From an uncultured Eubacteriales bacterium (GTDB lineage Bacteria; Bacillota; Clostridia; Oscillospirales; Acutalibacteraceae): a stretch of 21,768 nt of DNA. Below the pieces are notes generated by a model. That model did not search any database. It saw only the letters and a list, made by a program, of their open reading frames with translations, and was not told where the DNA came from. The stretch is from assembly GCA_948762645.1 (NCBI GenBank), contig CAQBRY010000015.1:1-21768 (forward strand). The letters run 5' to 3'. This document shows, in pieces, positions 8,369 through 17,513 of the stretch. The first letter of the stretch is position 1. Each line of letters begins with the position of its first letter. Made by a program: the position numbers and the translations under genes.

Positions 8369-9013
8369 ATGACAAAAAAAGAATTCACTTTAAATGTATT
8401 ATCAATCTTAAAAAAAGAATATCCAAACTCTATGTGTTCTCTAATATACAATAGCCCCATTCAACTTCTAATCGCTACAAGACTATCCGCCCAGTGCACA
8501 GATATTAGAGTAAATTCAATCACTCCAGCACTATTTCAAAGGTTTAAAACTATTTATGACTTTGCTAAATGTTCATCAGATGAACTTGAAGAATATATAT
8601 TTCCGTGCGGACTCTATAAAACAAAGGCTAAAGACATAATTGGCATGTGCCAAATGATAATAAAAGATTTTGACGGTATAGTCCCCGATAGCATAGAAAA
8701 GTTAACAAGTTTACCAGGAGTAGGCAGAAAAACTGCTAATCTTATTCTTGCGGAAGTATATAATAAACCAGCAGTAATTGTTGACACTCATTTTATGCGT
8801 ATAACCAGAAGGCTTGGGTTTCACAATATAAAAGATCCTTTAAAAATAGAATTTATTATGAAAGATTTATTGCCGGAAGAAGATTCCGCTGATTTTTGTC
8901 ATATGATAGTTATGCATGGAAGAGCAATTTGCACGGCTATAGATCCTAAATGTTTTAAATGTCCTTTAAATAAACTTTGTAAATATTATAAAGAAAATGA
9001 AAATCTAAAATAG
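8369..9013 (+). CDS. nth: Endonuclease III (DNA glycosylase / AP lyase)
   Basis: Base-excision-repair enzyme that removes oxidised pyrimidines and cleaves the abasic site. Seen: the helix-hairpin-helix LPGVGRKTAN with its catalytic lysine, the catalytic aspartate in VDTHFMRITRR, and a C-terminal [4Fe-4S] ligand set C-x6-C-x2-C-x5-C (CTAIDPKCFKCPLNKLC). Length is 214 residues from ATG 8369, typical. An in-frame GTG at 8360 (three residues longer) is the alternative start; neither has a good ribosome binding site, which suggests weak translation. It lies 46 bp before the penicillin-binding protein gene, probably in one transcript; in many Bacillota nth (with dnaD) also neighbours ponA. The annotation is secure, the start is not. 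Confidence 0.95.
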   Translation: MTKKEFTLNVLSILKKEYPNSMCSLIYNSPIQLLIATRLSAQCTDIRVNSITPALFQRFKTIYDFAKCSSDELEEYIFPCGLYKTKAKDIIGMCQMIIKDFDGIVPDSIEKLTSLPGVGRKTANLILAEVYNKPAVIVDTHFMRITRRLGFHNIKDPLKIEFIMKDLLPEEDSADFCHMIVMHGRAICTAIDPKCFKCPLNKLCKYYKENENLK

Positions 9014-9059
9014 TCTAAATCAGCGCCACTGAGAAACAACTATACAAAAGGAGTCATTA

Positions 9060-11333
9060 ATGCGAAAAACAGATATAAATAAGTATGGAGATCCTTCAGA
9101 TCTAAATCATCATTCTACTACTAATAAAAATAAACTTTTATTTGCATTAAAAGTCTCGCTAGCTTTAATAATAAGATTTCTGCTTAGTATATTTGTACTG
9201 GGAATTTTTTCAGGTATATTTATATTATTTTCTCTCAGAACATTTATGATTTCATTATCAAACGACGAATTTTCGCTGGATATTAACTCTTCAAAACTTG
9301 CCCTGACCAGCTTTATTTATGTCAATGATGAGGAAAATAATCCTCAGGAATATCAAAGAGTATATAATTTAGAAAACAGAGTCTGGGTGGACTTTGAATA
9401 TATCCCCCAAAAAATGAAAGATGCCATCATTTCTATTGAAGACAAAAGATTTTATAATCACAAAGGTGTAGACTGGATAAGAACTTCAGGAGCTGTTGTA
9501 AACTTAATCAGCGGAAAACAAACATATGGCGGATCAACACTTACTCAGCAATTAATTAAAAACATTACTGATGATAATAAAGTTAGTTTAACCCGCAAAC
9601 TTAGGGAAATATTTAGGGCTATTAAATTAGAAGAAAAGTACTCAAAAGATGAGATATTGGAAGCATATTTAAACGTAGTTAACTTTGGTGCGGGAAGCAG
9701 AGGGGTACAAGCAGCGGCAAACATATATTTTGATAAAGATATAAAAGACTGCTCCCTTGCTCAATGTGCTACAATTGCTGCTATAACTCAAAATCCTACT
9801 GCTTATAATCCTATATATCATCCTGAAAATAATAAAAAAAGAAGAGAAATTGTTTTACAGGAAATGTACCTCCAAGAAAAAATATCTGAGGAAGAATATA
9901 ACGAATCTTTGAAAGAATCTGAATCTATGCAGTTTATTTATACAGTAAACAATTCAGACGATGAAAAAAATTTACCTGCAAATCAAGTAAGGAACTGGTA
10001 TGTAGAAGCAACTTTAAGAGACGTAGTAAACGATTTATGTGTAAAATACAATATTGGAAAATCTTCTGCAGAAAATATGATATTTACCCAGGGACTTAAA
10101 ATATATTGTGCTATGGATAAAAATGTTCAATCAATAGCTGAAGGTACTATTAAAAATAGCAGTATTATGCCTAAGGACTCTAAAATAGAGATAGGTTACA
10201 TCATGATGGATTTCGATGGTAGAATTTTGGCTACTATCGGTTCAAGAAAAGAAAAAACAGGCAATTTATGGTATGATAGAGCAAACGCCGCTTTAAGACA
10301 ACCCGGTTCTATTATTAAACCTATATCTGTATATACCCCTGCTATAGATATGGGGATGTATACCTATTCTTCTCTTATTCCGGATGAACCTTTAAATATC
10401 GATGCAGATGGAAACGGTACGTTTAGGCAGTGGCCAAGCAACTGGTATAAATCATACAAAGGCAATGTCATATTAAAATGGGCGCTTGAAAAATCTGCAA
10501 ATGCCCCTGCAGCACAAGTATTAAATTCTTTAGGCACAAGGAGAAGTTACGAATTTTTAACTCAAAAATTAGGTTTTGTAAGCCTTGACAACAATGACGC
10601 TAATTCTTTATCCGCACTAGCTACAGGAGGTACTCACTCAGGAGTAACCGTAAGGGAAATGACAGCCGCATTCCAAATATTTGGAAACGGAGGCAGATAT
10701 TATAAGCCTTACACCTATTTCTATGTTACAGATAGAAATGACAAAGTAATCCTTGATAATAGAGCAAATGTTCCTGTGCAGTCTGTAAGTTCAGCTACTG
10801 CCACTATTATGAATAGACTTTTAAGAAATGTAGTAGTAGGCTCTGAAGGAACAGGAAGAAATGCTAATATAAGTGGATGGAATATAATTGGTAAAACAGG
10901 AACCACTGATGATGACAAGGACTGTTGGTTTATAGGAGAAAGTCCATATTCTGTTGGGGGAATATGGATAGGTTATGATAACCCTAAAAGAATACAGGAA
11001 ACACCTTATGCTATTAAAATATGGAAACATATTATGACTGAGTATTTAAAAAATAAATCTAATAAAGACTATGATTATGATAAAAAAGTAATTGAAGCAT
11101 CTTATTGTAATCAAACCGGACAAATATCTAATACAAACTGCCCAAATACATCTGTTGGATATTACGCTAACAATAATATCCCTAGAAATTGTACTAAACA
11201 CAGTGGAAAATCAAAAGAAAATATAGACGAATTAGTAGAAGAAAGTATTGAAGAAGAAAATAAAGATAAAGAAAATAGTTCTGATAGTCAAACCAATCAA
11301 CCCGATACTAATATAGATTCACCAACTGAGTAA
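9060..11333 (+). CDS. Class A penicillin-binding protein (PBP1A-like transglycosylase/transpeptidase)
   Basis: Bifunctional peptidoglycan synthase anchored in the cytoplasmic membrane with its catalytic domains outside. ATG at 9060 follows AAAGGAG at 7 nt. Seen in order: cytoplasmic N terminus; one membrane helix (about 26-58); GT51 glycosyltransferase domain with catalytic Glu in SIEDKRFYNHKG (E127), GGSTLTQQLIKN (157-168) and the EAYLN motif; a linker; then the penicillin-binding transpeptidase with SIIK (nucleophile S417), SAN (479-481) and KTGT (612-615). A cysteine-containing segment (about 680-711) and an acidic Glu/Asp/Asn-rich tail (720-757) finish the protein. No PASTA domain is present. 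All three transpeptidase motifs are intact, so it should be active and beta-lactam sensitive. It is the ponA/pbp1A type, but the exact paralog cannot be fixed. Confidence 0.94.
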   Translation: MRKTDINKYGDPSDLNHHSTTNKNKLLFALKVSLALIIRFLLSIFVLGIFSGIFILFSLRTFMISLSNDEFSLDINSSKLALTSFIYVNDEENNPQEYQRVYNLENRVWVDFEYIPQKMKDAIISIEDKRFYNHKGVDWIRTSGAVVNLISGKQTYGGSTLTQQLIKNITDDNKVSLTRKLREIFRAIKLEEKYSKDEILEAYLNVVNFGAGSRGVQAAANIYFDKDIKDCSLAQCATIAAITQNPTAYNPIYHPENNKKRREIVLQEMYLQEKISEEEYNESLKESESMQFIYTVNNSDDEKNLPANQVRNWYVEATLRDVVNDLCVKYNIGKSSAENMIFTQGLKIYCAMDKNVQSIAEGTIKNSSIMPKDSKIEIGYIMMDFDGRILATIGSRKEKTGNLWYDRANAALRQPGSIIKPISVYTPAIDMGMYTYSSLIPDEPLNIDADGNGTFRQWPSNWYKSYKGNVILKWALEKSANAPAAQVLNSLGTRRSYEFLTQKLGFVSLDNNDANSLSALATGGTHSGVTVREMTAAFQIFGNGGRYYKPYTYFYVTDRNDKVILDNRANVPVQSVSSATATIMNRLLRNVVVGSEGTGRNANISGWNIIGKTGTTDDDKDCWFIGESPYSVGGIWIGYDNPKRIQETPYAIKIWKHIMTEYLKNKSNKDYDYDKKVIEASYCNQTGQISNTNCPNTSVGYYANNNIPRNCTKHSGKSKENIDELVEESIEEENKDKENSSDSQTNQPDTNIDSPTE

Positions 11334-11341
11334 TATGTATA

Positions 11342-11371
11342 ATAACAATTAGTTTATTTTATGAATATAAT
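11342..11371 (+). promoter_or_regulatory. Possible promoter of lysC
   Basis: ATAACA (11342-11347) and a perfect TATAAT (11366-11371) are 18 bp apart in the 113-bp gap before lysC. The -35 match is only four of six and the region is AT-rich. The leader of about 70 nt is too short for a lysine riboswitch and none was recognised. Confidence 0.35.
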
Positions 11372-11446
11372 ATAAATAATAAAGGTGTTAGAATATATCC
11401 ACTGTGCACTTTTATACTGTGAAAATATTTTGGGAGGCACAAATAA

Positions 11447-12652
11447 ATGGGCCTAATTGTTCAAAAATTTGGAGGAACATCAATTTCTGATGCTGATCAT
11501 ATTTTTAATGTTGCTAGAATAATTACTAATGCATATTCTGAAGGTAATGACGTAGTGGTTGTTGTATCTGCTCAAGGACACACTACAGACGACTTAATAG
11601 CTAAAGCCATGGAAATAAATAAACACGGCTCAAAACGTGAAATGGACGTATTATTATCGTCCGGAGAACAAATATCAATGTCTCTGCTTGCCATGGCTAT
11701 CGAAAGTATAGGATTTCCTGTTATATCATTACTTGGCTGGCAAGCCGGTTTTCATACCTGTCTTACTTATGGGTCGGCGAAAATTCAAAAAATTGATTCC
11801 CACAGAATCAGAAAAGAACTTGATAAAAAAAACATAGTAATAATAGCAGGATTTCAAGGAATAAACGAATGTGCAGATATAACGACAATGGGACGCGGAG
11901 GATCGGATACCAGTGCTGTAGCTATAGCCGCAGTAATGAATGCGGATGTATGTAAAATATATACAGATGTTGAAGGAGTATATACTTGCGATCCGAGAAT
12001 AGTAAAAAACGCTAGAAAGATCGATAATATAGACTATGATGAAATGCTCGAATTATCTACTCTTGGAGCTCAGGTTCTTAATAATAGGTCTGTTGAAATG
12101 GCTAAAAAATATAATGTAGAGGTAGAGGTGCTATCAAGCATGAAAGACGTACCCGGAACAATTGTTAAGGAGGTAAAAAATTTGGAAAAAAGAGCTATAA
12201 GCGGCGTAGCAGCAGACAACAATATCGCAAGAATAACAGTAACCAATATTCCTGATAAACCGGGGTTTGCTTTTAAACTTTTTTCCAAATTATCTTCTAG
12301 TAACATAGGGGTCGACATAATATTACAGTCCTATGGCAAAAACGATCTCAACGACATTTCTTTTACTGTCATAAAAGAATGTCTGGATGACGCTATAAAT
12401 ATTTTAAATAAATATATTAGTAATTTAGAAAATTCCAAAGTCCTTTATGATGAGAATGTTTCAAAAGTTTCTATAGTCGGTACTGGAATGGAAACTCAAG
12501 TTGGTATTGCATCTAAGATGTTTGAAGCTTTGTATGAATCGCAAATAAACATACAAATGATAGCAACTAGTGAAATAAAAATTTCTGTACTTATAGATTC
12601 AAAAGACGTAAATCTTGCTCTAAACAGTATTCATGACAAATTTTTTAAGTAG
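11447..12652 (+). CDS. lysC: Aspartokinase (alpha subunit)
   Basis: Phosphorylates L-aspartate to aspartyl-4-phosphate, first step to lysine, diaminopimelate, threonine and methionine; in a spore former it also feeds dipicolinate. The 401 residues match Bacillus-type monofunctional aspartokinases. Seen: N-terminal KFGGTS (7-12), the SSGEQIS segment, TTMGRGGSDTSAVA, the nucleotide-loop KIYTDVEGVYTCDPR, and two C-terminal ACT domains (about 260-330 and 340-400) for allosteric control. ATG has GGGAGG 9 nt upstream. An internal ribosome site predicts a second, smaller product (separate entry). It converges on gerC with only 6 bp between stops and no clear terminator. Confidence 0.95.
   Translation: MGLIVQKFGGTSISDADHIFNVARIITNAYSEGNDVVVVVSAQGHTTDDLIAKAMEINKHGSKREMDVLLSSGEQISMSLLAMAIESIGFPVISLLGWQAGFHTCLTYGSAKIQKIDSHRIRKELDKKNIVIIAGFQGINECADITTMGRGGSDTSAVAIAAVMNADVCKIYTDVEGVYTCDPRIVKNARKIDNIDYDEMLELSTLGAQVLNNRSVEMAKKYNVEVEVLSSMKDVPGTIVKEVKNLEKRAISGVAADNNIARITVTNIPDKPGFAFKLFSKLSSSNIGVDIILQSYGKNDLNDISFTVIKECLDDAINILNKYISNLENSKVLYDENVSKVSIVGTGMETQVGIASKMFEALYESQINIQMIATSEIKISVLIDSKDVNLALNSIHDKFFK
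12167..12184 (+). promoter_or_regulatory. Internal Shine-Dalgarno and TTG start for an aspartokinase beta subunit
   Basis: Inside lysC a full AAGGAGG (12167-12173) lies 8 nt upstream of an in-frame TTG (12182-12184, codon 246). That is one of the best ribosome binding sites in the window, placed at the boundary between the catalytic and ACT regions. Bacillus subtilis aspartokinase II is known to make its beta subunit from such an internal in-frame start. Confidence 0.7.
12182..12652 (+). CDS. lysC: Predicted aspartokinase beta subunit (ACT domains only, internal start)
   Basis: In-frame internal translation product of lysC, 156 residues beginning (M)EKRAISGVAADNN and containing both ACT domains without the kinase domain. 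In the B. subtilis lysine-sensitive enzyme, alpha2-beta2 assembly with such a C-terminal fragment forms the regulatory site. Here the evidence is the strong AAGGAGG at 8-nt spacing and the position at the domain boundary. That it is really translated is inference. Confidence 0.6.
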   Translation: MEKRAISGVAADNNIARITVTNIPDKPGFAFKLFSKLSSSNIGVDIILQSYGKNDLNDISFTVIKECLDDAINILNKYISNLENSKVLYDENVSKVSIVGTGMETQVGIASKMFEALYESQINIQMIATSEIKISVLIDSKDVNLALNSIHDKFFK

Positions 12653-12658
12653 TCTTAT

Positions 12659-13759
12659 TTATGAAAATATACCTATATCAGAAATTTCAGCCTGTACGTT
12701 TACATGAAATTCATAATTTTTTATCATATCTTTCCAGCTATTACTTATAGGTCTAAAATAATTTGGATTTTTATTTAAAAGTTTTTGCCCAAATCCAAAA
12801 ACATCACTTTTATTTCTAACACATTCTAATATCGTTTGCTGAGAAATTTCCTTTAATTTTTCAGCAAGTTTTTTTTCTAAAACTTTCTTGATTTCTTCAG
12901 GATTACCATTGAATAAATTTTTGTCTATTTCAAACGTATTAGCTTTTGCTTTTATATTTATAAAATACTCCGGATAGTTATCTTTTATCTTTACGTCTAT
13001 TTTAGTCTTAATTTCCCCAAGTTCAAACGCAGTATCTCCAAAGTTTTCCAAGTCCTTTACCACACATACGCCAGGGTTTGAAACTCCATTTACTAAAAGT
13101 AGTCCTTGAGATAAATCTTTATCTAGCGTATATGAAAGAGTATCATTTTTAAATACAGCTATAGTATCAGACACAATTTTAGAATTTTTTGCACCTTTTT
13201 CAATTCTAAGTAATGGAATATATGGATCAGAGACGCCGTTTTGTATGTTACCTACAAAATGTATCATATCCGACTTCATATCTTTATTTATCATATCAAA
13301 TATATTTTTAGCTTCTAAAACTTTTCCGTTTGATTCTAATTTTAATATGTCTGAAGCCTTATCTGTCGACAAACAAACTGTTACATTCGGTCTCATTTCA
13401 TAATGATGTATGAAAAAATCCACAAGTTTATTTATACCTTCCTCAGCCGTCGGCTTACCTATTATCAACATCAAATTTTGTGAATACAAAGGTTTTAAAC
13501 CTGTTTGGGTAGATATATTCCCCAGCGCCTCCATAACAGTCAAACCTTCCAGTTCTAAAACTTTTATAGTGGGTTTATCTTTTTCCTCTAAATTTTTAAA
13601 GTCAAGTGCCTGAACAGTTATTGAATATTTACCTTCCTCATGGTCTACTCCTATAGCTTGTATTATTAGTTTCTGATGAAGCTGTACGTAATCTGAACAT
13701 CCGGAAAAAAATACTATAGTCAATAAAATTAAAGGTAAAATGATCTTTTTAATTTTCAA
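12659..13759 (-). CDS. gerC: Ger(x)C-family spore germination lipoprotein
   Basis: C subunit of a GerA-type germinant receptor, a lipoprotein on the outer face of the spore inner membrane. The 366-residue protein begins at TTG 13759, whose TTGA overlaps the stop of gerB (13756-13758); the purine-rich GGGGAGAAGAGGG just upstream is its ribosome binding site. Seen: basic N terminus, hydrophobic stretch and lipobox FSGC (Cys about residue 22), then Ger(x)C landmarks DYVQLHQKLIIQAIGVD, a nucleotide-free alpha/beta body, and the family-typical C-terminal helix with WKDMIKNYEF. A longer in-frame ATG at 13843 would lie deep inside gerB and would put the signal peptide internally, so it was not chosen. 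The symbol names the subunit type only. Confidence 0.92.
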   Translation of the reverse strand: MKIKKIILPLILLTIVFFSGCSDYVQLHQKLIIQAIGVDHEEGKYSITVQALDFKNLEEKDKPTIKVLELEGLTVMEALGNISTQTGLKPLYSQNLMLIIGKPTAEEGINKLVDFFIHHYEMRPNVTVCLSTDKASDILKLESNGKVLEAKNIFDMINKDMKSDMIHFVGNIQNGVSDPYIPLLRIEKGAKNSKIVSDTIAVFKNDTLSYTLDKDLSQGLLLVNGVSNPGVCVVKDLENFGDTAFELGEIKTKIDVKIKDNYPEYFINIKAKANTFEIDKNLFNGNPEEIKKVLEKKLAEKLKEISQQTILECVRNKSDVFGFGQKLLNKNPNYFRPISNSWKDMIKNYEFHVNVQAEISDIGIFS

Positions 13760-14838
13760 ACCCTCTTCTCCCCTTTTTTGATTACTGATTTCATAATTAT
13801 TAATATTAAAGGTATTATTACAGAAGTTAATATCATTGACCAAAAAAGAAAATTAATATTAAAAAGTCCTGACCATATTCCAGATCCACCAACAAAAACA
13901 CTGCCGCAAACTACAATTATTCCAAAAACAGGTATAGAATATTTAGCTAAAGTTTTTCCAAACATTTTCTTTACACATTCAGAAGATACGTTGAGAAAAA
14001 GTGATATTTTTATAAATATACTAGTCGTCCATAAACCTAAATATATAGAATCTAAGTGTTGAAGTTCAGACATTTTTGCTATGCTTAAAGTAGTATATAC
14101 AGGGAAAAGTTGAGTTTTTAGATAATCCCCCATTGTCCCTATCATCAAAAATATCCCAACTAAAATTAATAAGTACACACCTATATTCCAAAAAAGTATT
14201 CCTGATTTTGTCTTTCCCTTTGCAAACGGCAAAAGCATTGCCATTAAAGGTATTGAAGAATTGTGGGAAAGCATATACATCGTTCCTTCCCACATGGATT
14301 CTGGACCATTATATAAAAAAGGCTTAAAATTTTGCATATTTACATTCGGTATTAAAGAGAAAATTATACATAAAGAAGCTAAAACTATTATAAAGAAAAT
14401 TATACTTGATGCTCTGGCAAGTCCTTCAACACCCTTATAAGCTCCATAACACGCAATAATAATTAGCGTTATTGCCAAAGTGGTTATGGGAATGGGAGGA
14501 TTCATTGTGTTAGTTATAAAATTGTTTAAATTTGCTACCGTATATGATGATACTAAAAGGTAGTAAAGTATATATACAACTATCAATGCATAGCCAAACT
14601 TTCCCATATTATTCATTAGATTATCGGATATATCAAATTTAGAATCCATCTTGAAAAGTTTATATACGGGTATTACCAGTAAAAAAGTGGCTAAAAATGA
14701 AAGTCCGGCAGATAAAATATGGTCTACCATATTGGAATTATCAGTTACCATACCACTATATGTTATTGATATTGCAATTCTTGACAAGAAAAGCATACAA
14801 AACAATTGAGACGTAGATATAATGGCCTTTTTTTTCAT
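13756..14838 (-). CDS. gerB: GerB-family spore germination permease subunit
   Basis: Integral membrane subunit of a GerA-type germinant receptor, of the amino acid/polyamine/organocation-transporter-like Spore_permease family, and the subunit that binds the germinant in characterised receptors. The 360 residues contain about ten hydrophobic helices with few charged residues. The ATG at 14838 has AAAGGAG 8 nt upstream. It starts 20 bp after gerA and overlaps gerC by the TTGA junction, so the three subunits are translationally coupled. Which amino acid or nutrient it senses cannot be read from the sequence. Expression in the forespore under sigma-G is the family rule; no such promoter could be confirmed here. 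Confidence 0.92.
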   Translation of the reverse strand: MKKKAIISTSQLFCMLFLSRIAISITYSGMVTDNSNMVDHILSAGLSFLATFLLVIPVYKLFKMDSKFDISDNLMNNMGKFGYALIVVYILYYLLVSSYTVANLNNFITNTMNPPIPITTLAITLIIIACYGAYKGVEGLARASSIIFFIIVLASLCIIFSLIPNVNMQNFKPFLYNGPESMWEGTMYMLSHNSSIPLMAMLLPFAKGKTKSGILFWNIGVYLLILVGIFLMIGTMGDYLKTQLFPVYTTLSIAKMSELQHLDSIYLGLWTTSIFIKISLFLNVSSECVKKMFGKTLAKYSIPVFGIIVVCGSVFVGGSGIWSGLFNINFLFWSMILTSVIIPLILIIMKSVIKKGEKRV

Positions 14839-14858
14839 CTAAAATACTCCTTTAAGAT

Positions 14859-16382
14859 TTATATATTTGATCCAGGCATATTTTGAACTTTATTATCTTT
14901 TTTAGATAACGTCTTCCAACCAGCCCTTACTAAAACATCTCTCATACTAAATAAATTGAAAGGTGCAATCGGTGCAGTAAATGGTATTCCAAAATTTGAT
15001 TTAGAACATATATTTACAATCACAGCGCAAAATACAAGCATTATTCCCCATATACCTGTAAATCCGCCGACTAAAACAAGTAGTAATCTGAGTATAGCCA
15101 TAGCTTCATAAAGATTTGGCACAACATATGACGATATCGCAGTTAATGCAACTATCATAAGTGTAGGTGCACCTATAAGTCCCGATTCCACTGCCGCTTG
15201 TCCTATTACTAGTCCCCCTACTATACTTACAGCATGTCCTAAAGGTTTTGGAAGTCTTAATCCTGCTTCCCTCATTACTTCGTATATGAAAAGTATTATT
15301 ATAGTTTCAAGCGTTAATGAAAATGGTGTTTTTCCTACTGCCATTGCTATTTTACTTAAAAGTTCATTTGGAAAAACTTCCGGATTAAACGTACCAATAC
15401 CAACATAGAGCGCCGGAAACAATATCGAAATAAAAAACGCTATATATTTAAGCCACCTTGTAAATGTTGCAAAGTAAGGTCTCATGGAGTAGTCGTCTAG
15501 GTTTTGAAAATACTCAATGAAAAGATAAGGTACAACCAGTACCGTTGGAGTACCGTCAATAATTACGGCTATCCTTCCTTCATTGAGTTTTCCGCAGATA
15601 GTATCAGGTCTTTCAGACATACCTACACTGTTAAATAATGACCAATCATTTTTTTCTTCTAAATAAGGTATCAAATATCCTGATGCCATTACTGTTTCTA
15701 AATTGGCATTATTTAATTTGTTCTTCACTTCTTCCAGTATTTTCGGAGAAACTTTATTAGTTAAATAGCAAAGACATACGTCTGTATTACTTACAGATCC
15801 CACTTTGATTTTTTCATATTTTAAATTCGTTGTTTTCATTCGGCGTCTTATCATCGTCATGTTAGTAGCTAAACTCTCTACGAATCCTTCTCTGGAATCC
15901 CTTTGCATAGTCTCGGAATTCGGATCGGAAATACCTCGTGTATTAAATCCTTGAGCAGCTATTGCAAGCATTCTGTCACAGCCATCCATAGCTATGACCA
16001 CAAATCCCGACATTATAAAATTAAAAGCATCTTCATAGGTTGATACTTCACTTTGTTCCGCAGAAGATATTATACTATCCCGTAAATACTCATACTTTTT
16101 CAGTGGTGATCCATCAACGTGGGCTTTACATATCTGGTTAAAGACTCCATTTGCAAAAAGATCTTTGCTTATCATTCCTCCCCAGCTTATGATCGCACTA
16201 CTTACCCCTACTATATTTACTTTTCTAATCATAAGTTCGTCACTTTCGTTAAATGACGCTTTAAAGTAAGCTATACTTTCAGTAAGAGACGGAGAAATAA
16301 AGTTTTTTTTGGATTTATCTATTTTATTTTCTTCTGGGCGATTATATATTTGATTAAATTTCTCGATCCATTTCAAGTCCAA
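14859..16382 (-). CDS. gerA: GerA-family spore germination protein, A subunit
   Basis: A subunit of the germinant receptor, which forms an oligomeric ion channel in the spore inner membrane in B. subtilis GerA. The 507 residues show the family layout: a hydrophilic N-terminal domain (about 1-290) with VSTYEDAFNFIMSG, MDGCDRM and the NTRGISDPNSE signature, followed by membrane helices (about 305-475) including EVMREAGLRLP and VGGLVIGQAAV, and a short cytoplasmic tail. Start is TTG at 16382 with GGGGG 4 nt upstream; a second TTG two codons later (16376), 10 nt from that site, is equally possible. It leads the gerA-gerB-gerC operon and diverges from hprK across 147 bp. Confidence 0.94.
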   Translation of the reverse strand: MDLKWIEKFNQIYNRPEENKIDKSKKNFISPSLTESIAYFKASFNESDELMIRKVNIVGVSSAIISWGGMISKDLFANGVFNQICKAHVDGSPLKKYEYLRDSIISSAEQSEVSTYEDAFNFIMSGFVVIAMDGCDRMLAIAAQGFNTRGISDPNSETMQRDSREGFVESLATNMTMIRRRMKTTNLKYEKIKVGSVSNTDVCLCYLTNKVSPKILEEVKNKLNNANLETVMASGYLIPYLEEKNDWSLFNSVGMSERPDTICGKLNEGRIAVIIDGTPTVLVVPYLFIEYFQNLDDYSMRPYFATFTRWLKYIAFFISILFPALYVGIGTFNPEVFPNELLSKIAMAVGKTPFSLTLETIIILFIYEVMREAGLRLPKPLGHAVSIVGGLVIGQAAVESGLIGAPTLMIVALTAISSYVVPNLYEAMAILRLLLVLVGGFTGIWGIMLVFCAVIVNICSKSNFGIPFTAPIAPFNLFSMRDVLVRAGWKTLSKKDNKVQNMPGSNI

Positions 16383-16486
16383 ATTTCCCCCTTTATACTA
16401 TTATTTAACTAGTATTAATTTTTACACTTTTTATCATATTTATACCATTTAAATGAAATATTGATATACCTTTCTCCTTATATTTA

Positions 16487-16495
16487 TGGTATAAT
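16487..16495 (+). promoter_or_regulatory. Extended -10 promoter of hprK operon
   Basis: TGGTATAAT (16487-16495) is a perfect extended -10 element, 35 nt before the hprK ATG. No good -35 hexamer lies at 16-18 bp (a TTGATA is 23 bp away), as is tolerated for extended -10 promoters. It lies in the gap divergent to gerA. Confidence 0.5.
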
Positions 16496-16529
16496 ACATT
16501 TTACTTTCTTTATGGTGGTGACTAAAATA

Positions 16530-17492
16530 ATGTCAAGTTCATCAGTAAAACTAAGCGATATACTAAGAGAATTCACTTTCAGCGAAATATTTATGCCAAA
16601 AGATCCTTCAGAGGTAAAAATACTTACTAAAGATATAAATAGAATGGGTCTTGAACTAATAGGGTCTTTAGAATTTTTTAATCCAAATAGAATTCTAATT
16701 ATGGGCCAAAGTGAAAATTCATATATTTCAACTTTAAGTTCTGAAGAAATTTATCAGTCTATGGATGCTTTGTTTTCACTGTATCCACCTGTTTTAATCA
16801 CAACAAGAGGTATTACCCCTGTAAGTGAAATTATTAATTGTGCAAAGACTCATTCCATACCTATAATTTGTTCAAAAGAATCTACTTCAGACGTAATATC
16901 CGAATTAGTATCTTTCTTAAATATACAATTAGCTCCAAGGATTACTCGCCCGGGAGGACTTTTAAACGTTCACGGGGAAGGTATACTTCTTGTAGGTGAA
17001 AGTGGCGTAGGAAAATCAGAAACTGCAATTGAACTTTTAAAGCGTGGTCATAAATTAGTCTCTGATGATTTAGTTGAAATAAGAAAAATATCTAAAAATT
17101 CTTTAATTGGATCTGCCCCTGAAAATATAAGACATTTTATAGAAGTCAGAGGAATAGGTATTATTAATGCCAGAAGAATATTCGGAATAGGTGCCGTTAA
17201 ACTTTCTGAAAAAATTGATATGGTTATAAATTTAGAAGCTTGGAAAGAAAATAAGGTATATAATAGAATGGGTACAACCGTACAATATACGGAAATACTT
17301 GATATTAAAGTACCGTTTATTACTATTCCGGTAAGACCGGGAAGAAATCTGGCAATCATAATAGAAGTCGCAGCGATGAATAATAGACAAAGAAAAATGG
17401 GCTATAACGCTGCAAGAGAACTCTTTATAACCCTTGGTATGGAATATCCGGGATCTAGTCCGGAAATGGAAAAATGTATTTGGGATATTTAA
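16530..17492 (+). CDS. hprK: HPr kinase/phosphorylase
   Basis: Phosphorylates and dephosphorylates Ser46 of HPr, linking sugar uptake to CcpA-mediated carbon catabolite control. The 320 residues are of normal length. Seen: an N-terminal domain (1-130), the P-loop GESGVGKS (156-163), SDD (178-180), and the HPrK/P signature EVRGIGIIN (205-213) followed by RRIFGIGAV; the C-terminal K3-type segment PVRPGRNLA is present. ATG at 16530 has GGTGGTGA about 8 nt upstream; upstream in-frame codons to 16461 overlap the promoter and are not coding. It is first in a four-gene run with PHP, murB and rapZ, a common order in Clostridia. Confidence 0.96.
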   Translation: MSSSSVKLSDILREFTFSEIFMPKDPSEVKILTKDINRMGLELIGSLEFFNPNRILIMGQSENSYISTLSSEEIYQSMDALFSLYPPVLITTRGITPVSEIINCAKTHSIPIICSKESTSDVISELVSFLNIQLAPRITRPGGLLNVHGEGILLVGESGVGKSETAIELLKRGHKLVSDDLVEIRKISKNSLIGSAPENIRHFIEVRGIGIINARRIFGIGAVKLSEKIDMVINLEAWKENKVYNRMGTTVQYTEILDIKVPFITIPVRPGRNLAIIIEVAAMNNRQRKMGYNAARELFITLGMEYPGSSPEMEKCIWDI

Positions 17493-17513
17493 AAATAGGA
17501 GATGTATTTTTAA

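Noticed and set aside
10721..11030. Open frames on the minus strand opposite the PBP gene, and similar antisense frames opposite mnmG, rapZ-operon and ger genes
   Set aside because: No ribosome sites and no recognisable domains; they mirror the codon pattern of well-supported genes on the other strand.
11334..11446. Possible lysine riboswitch upstream of lysC
   Set aside because: The gap is only 113 bp, and no conserved lysine-aptamer helices or terminator could be traced; the feature needs about 170 nt or more.
16383..16460. Sigma-G promoter for the gerA operon
   Set aside because: AATACTA- and AATAGTA-like -10 candidates occur, but none has a matching -35 at proper spacing; in such AT-rich DNA the match is not convincing.
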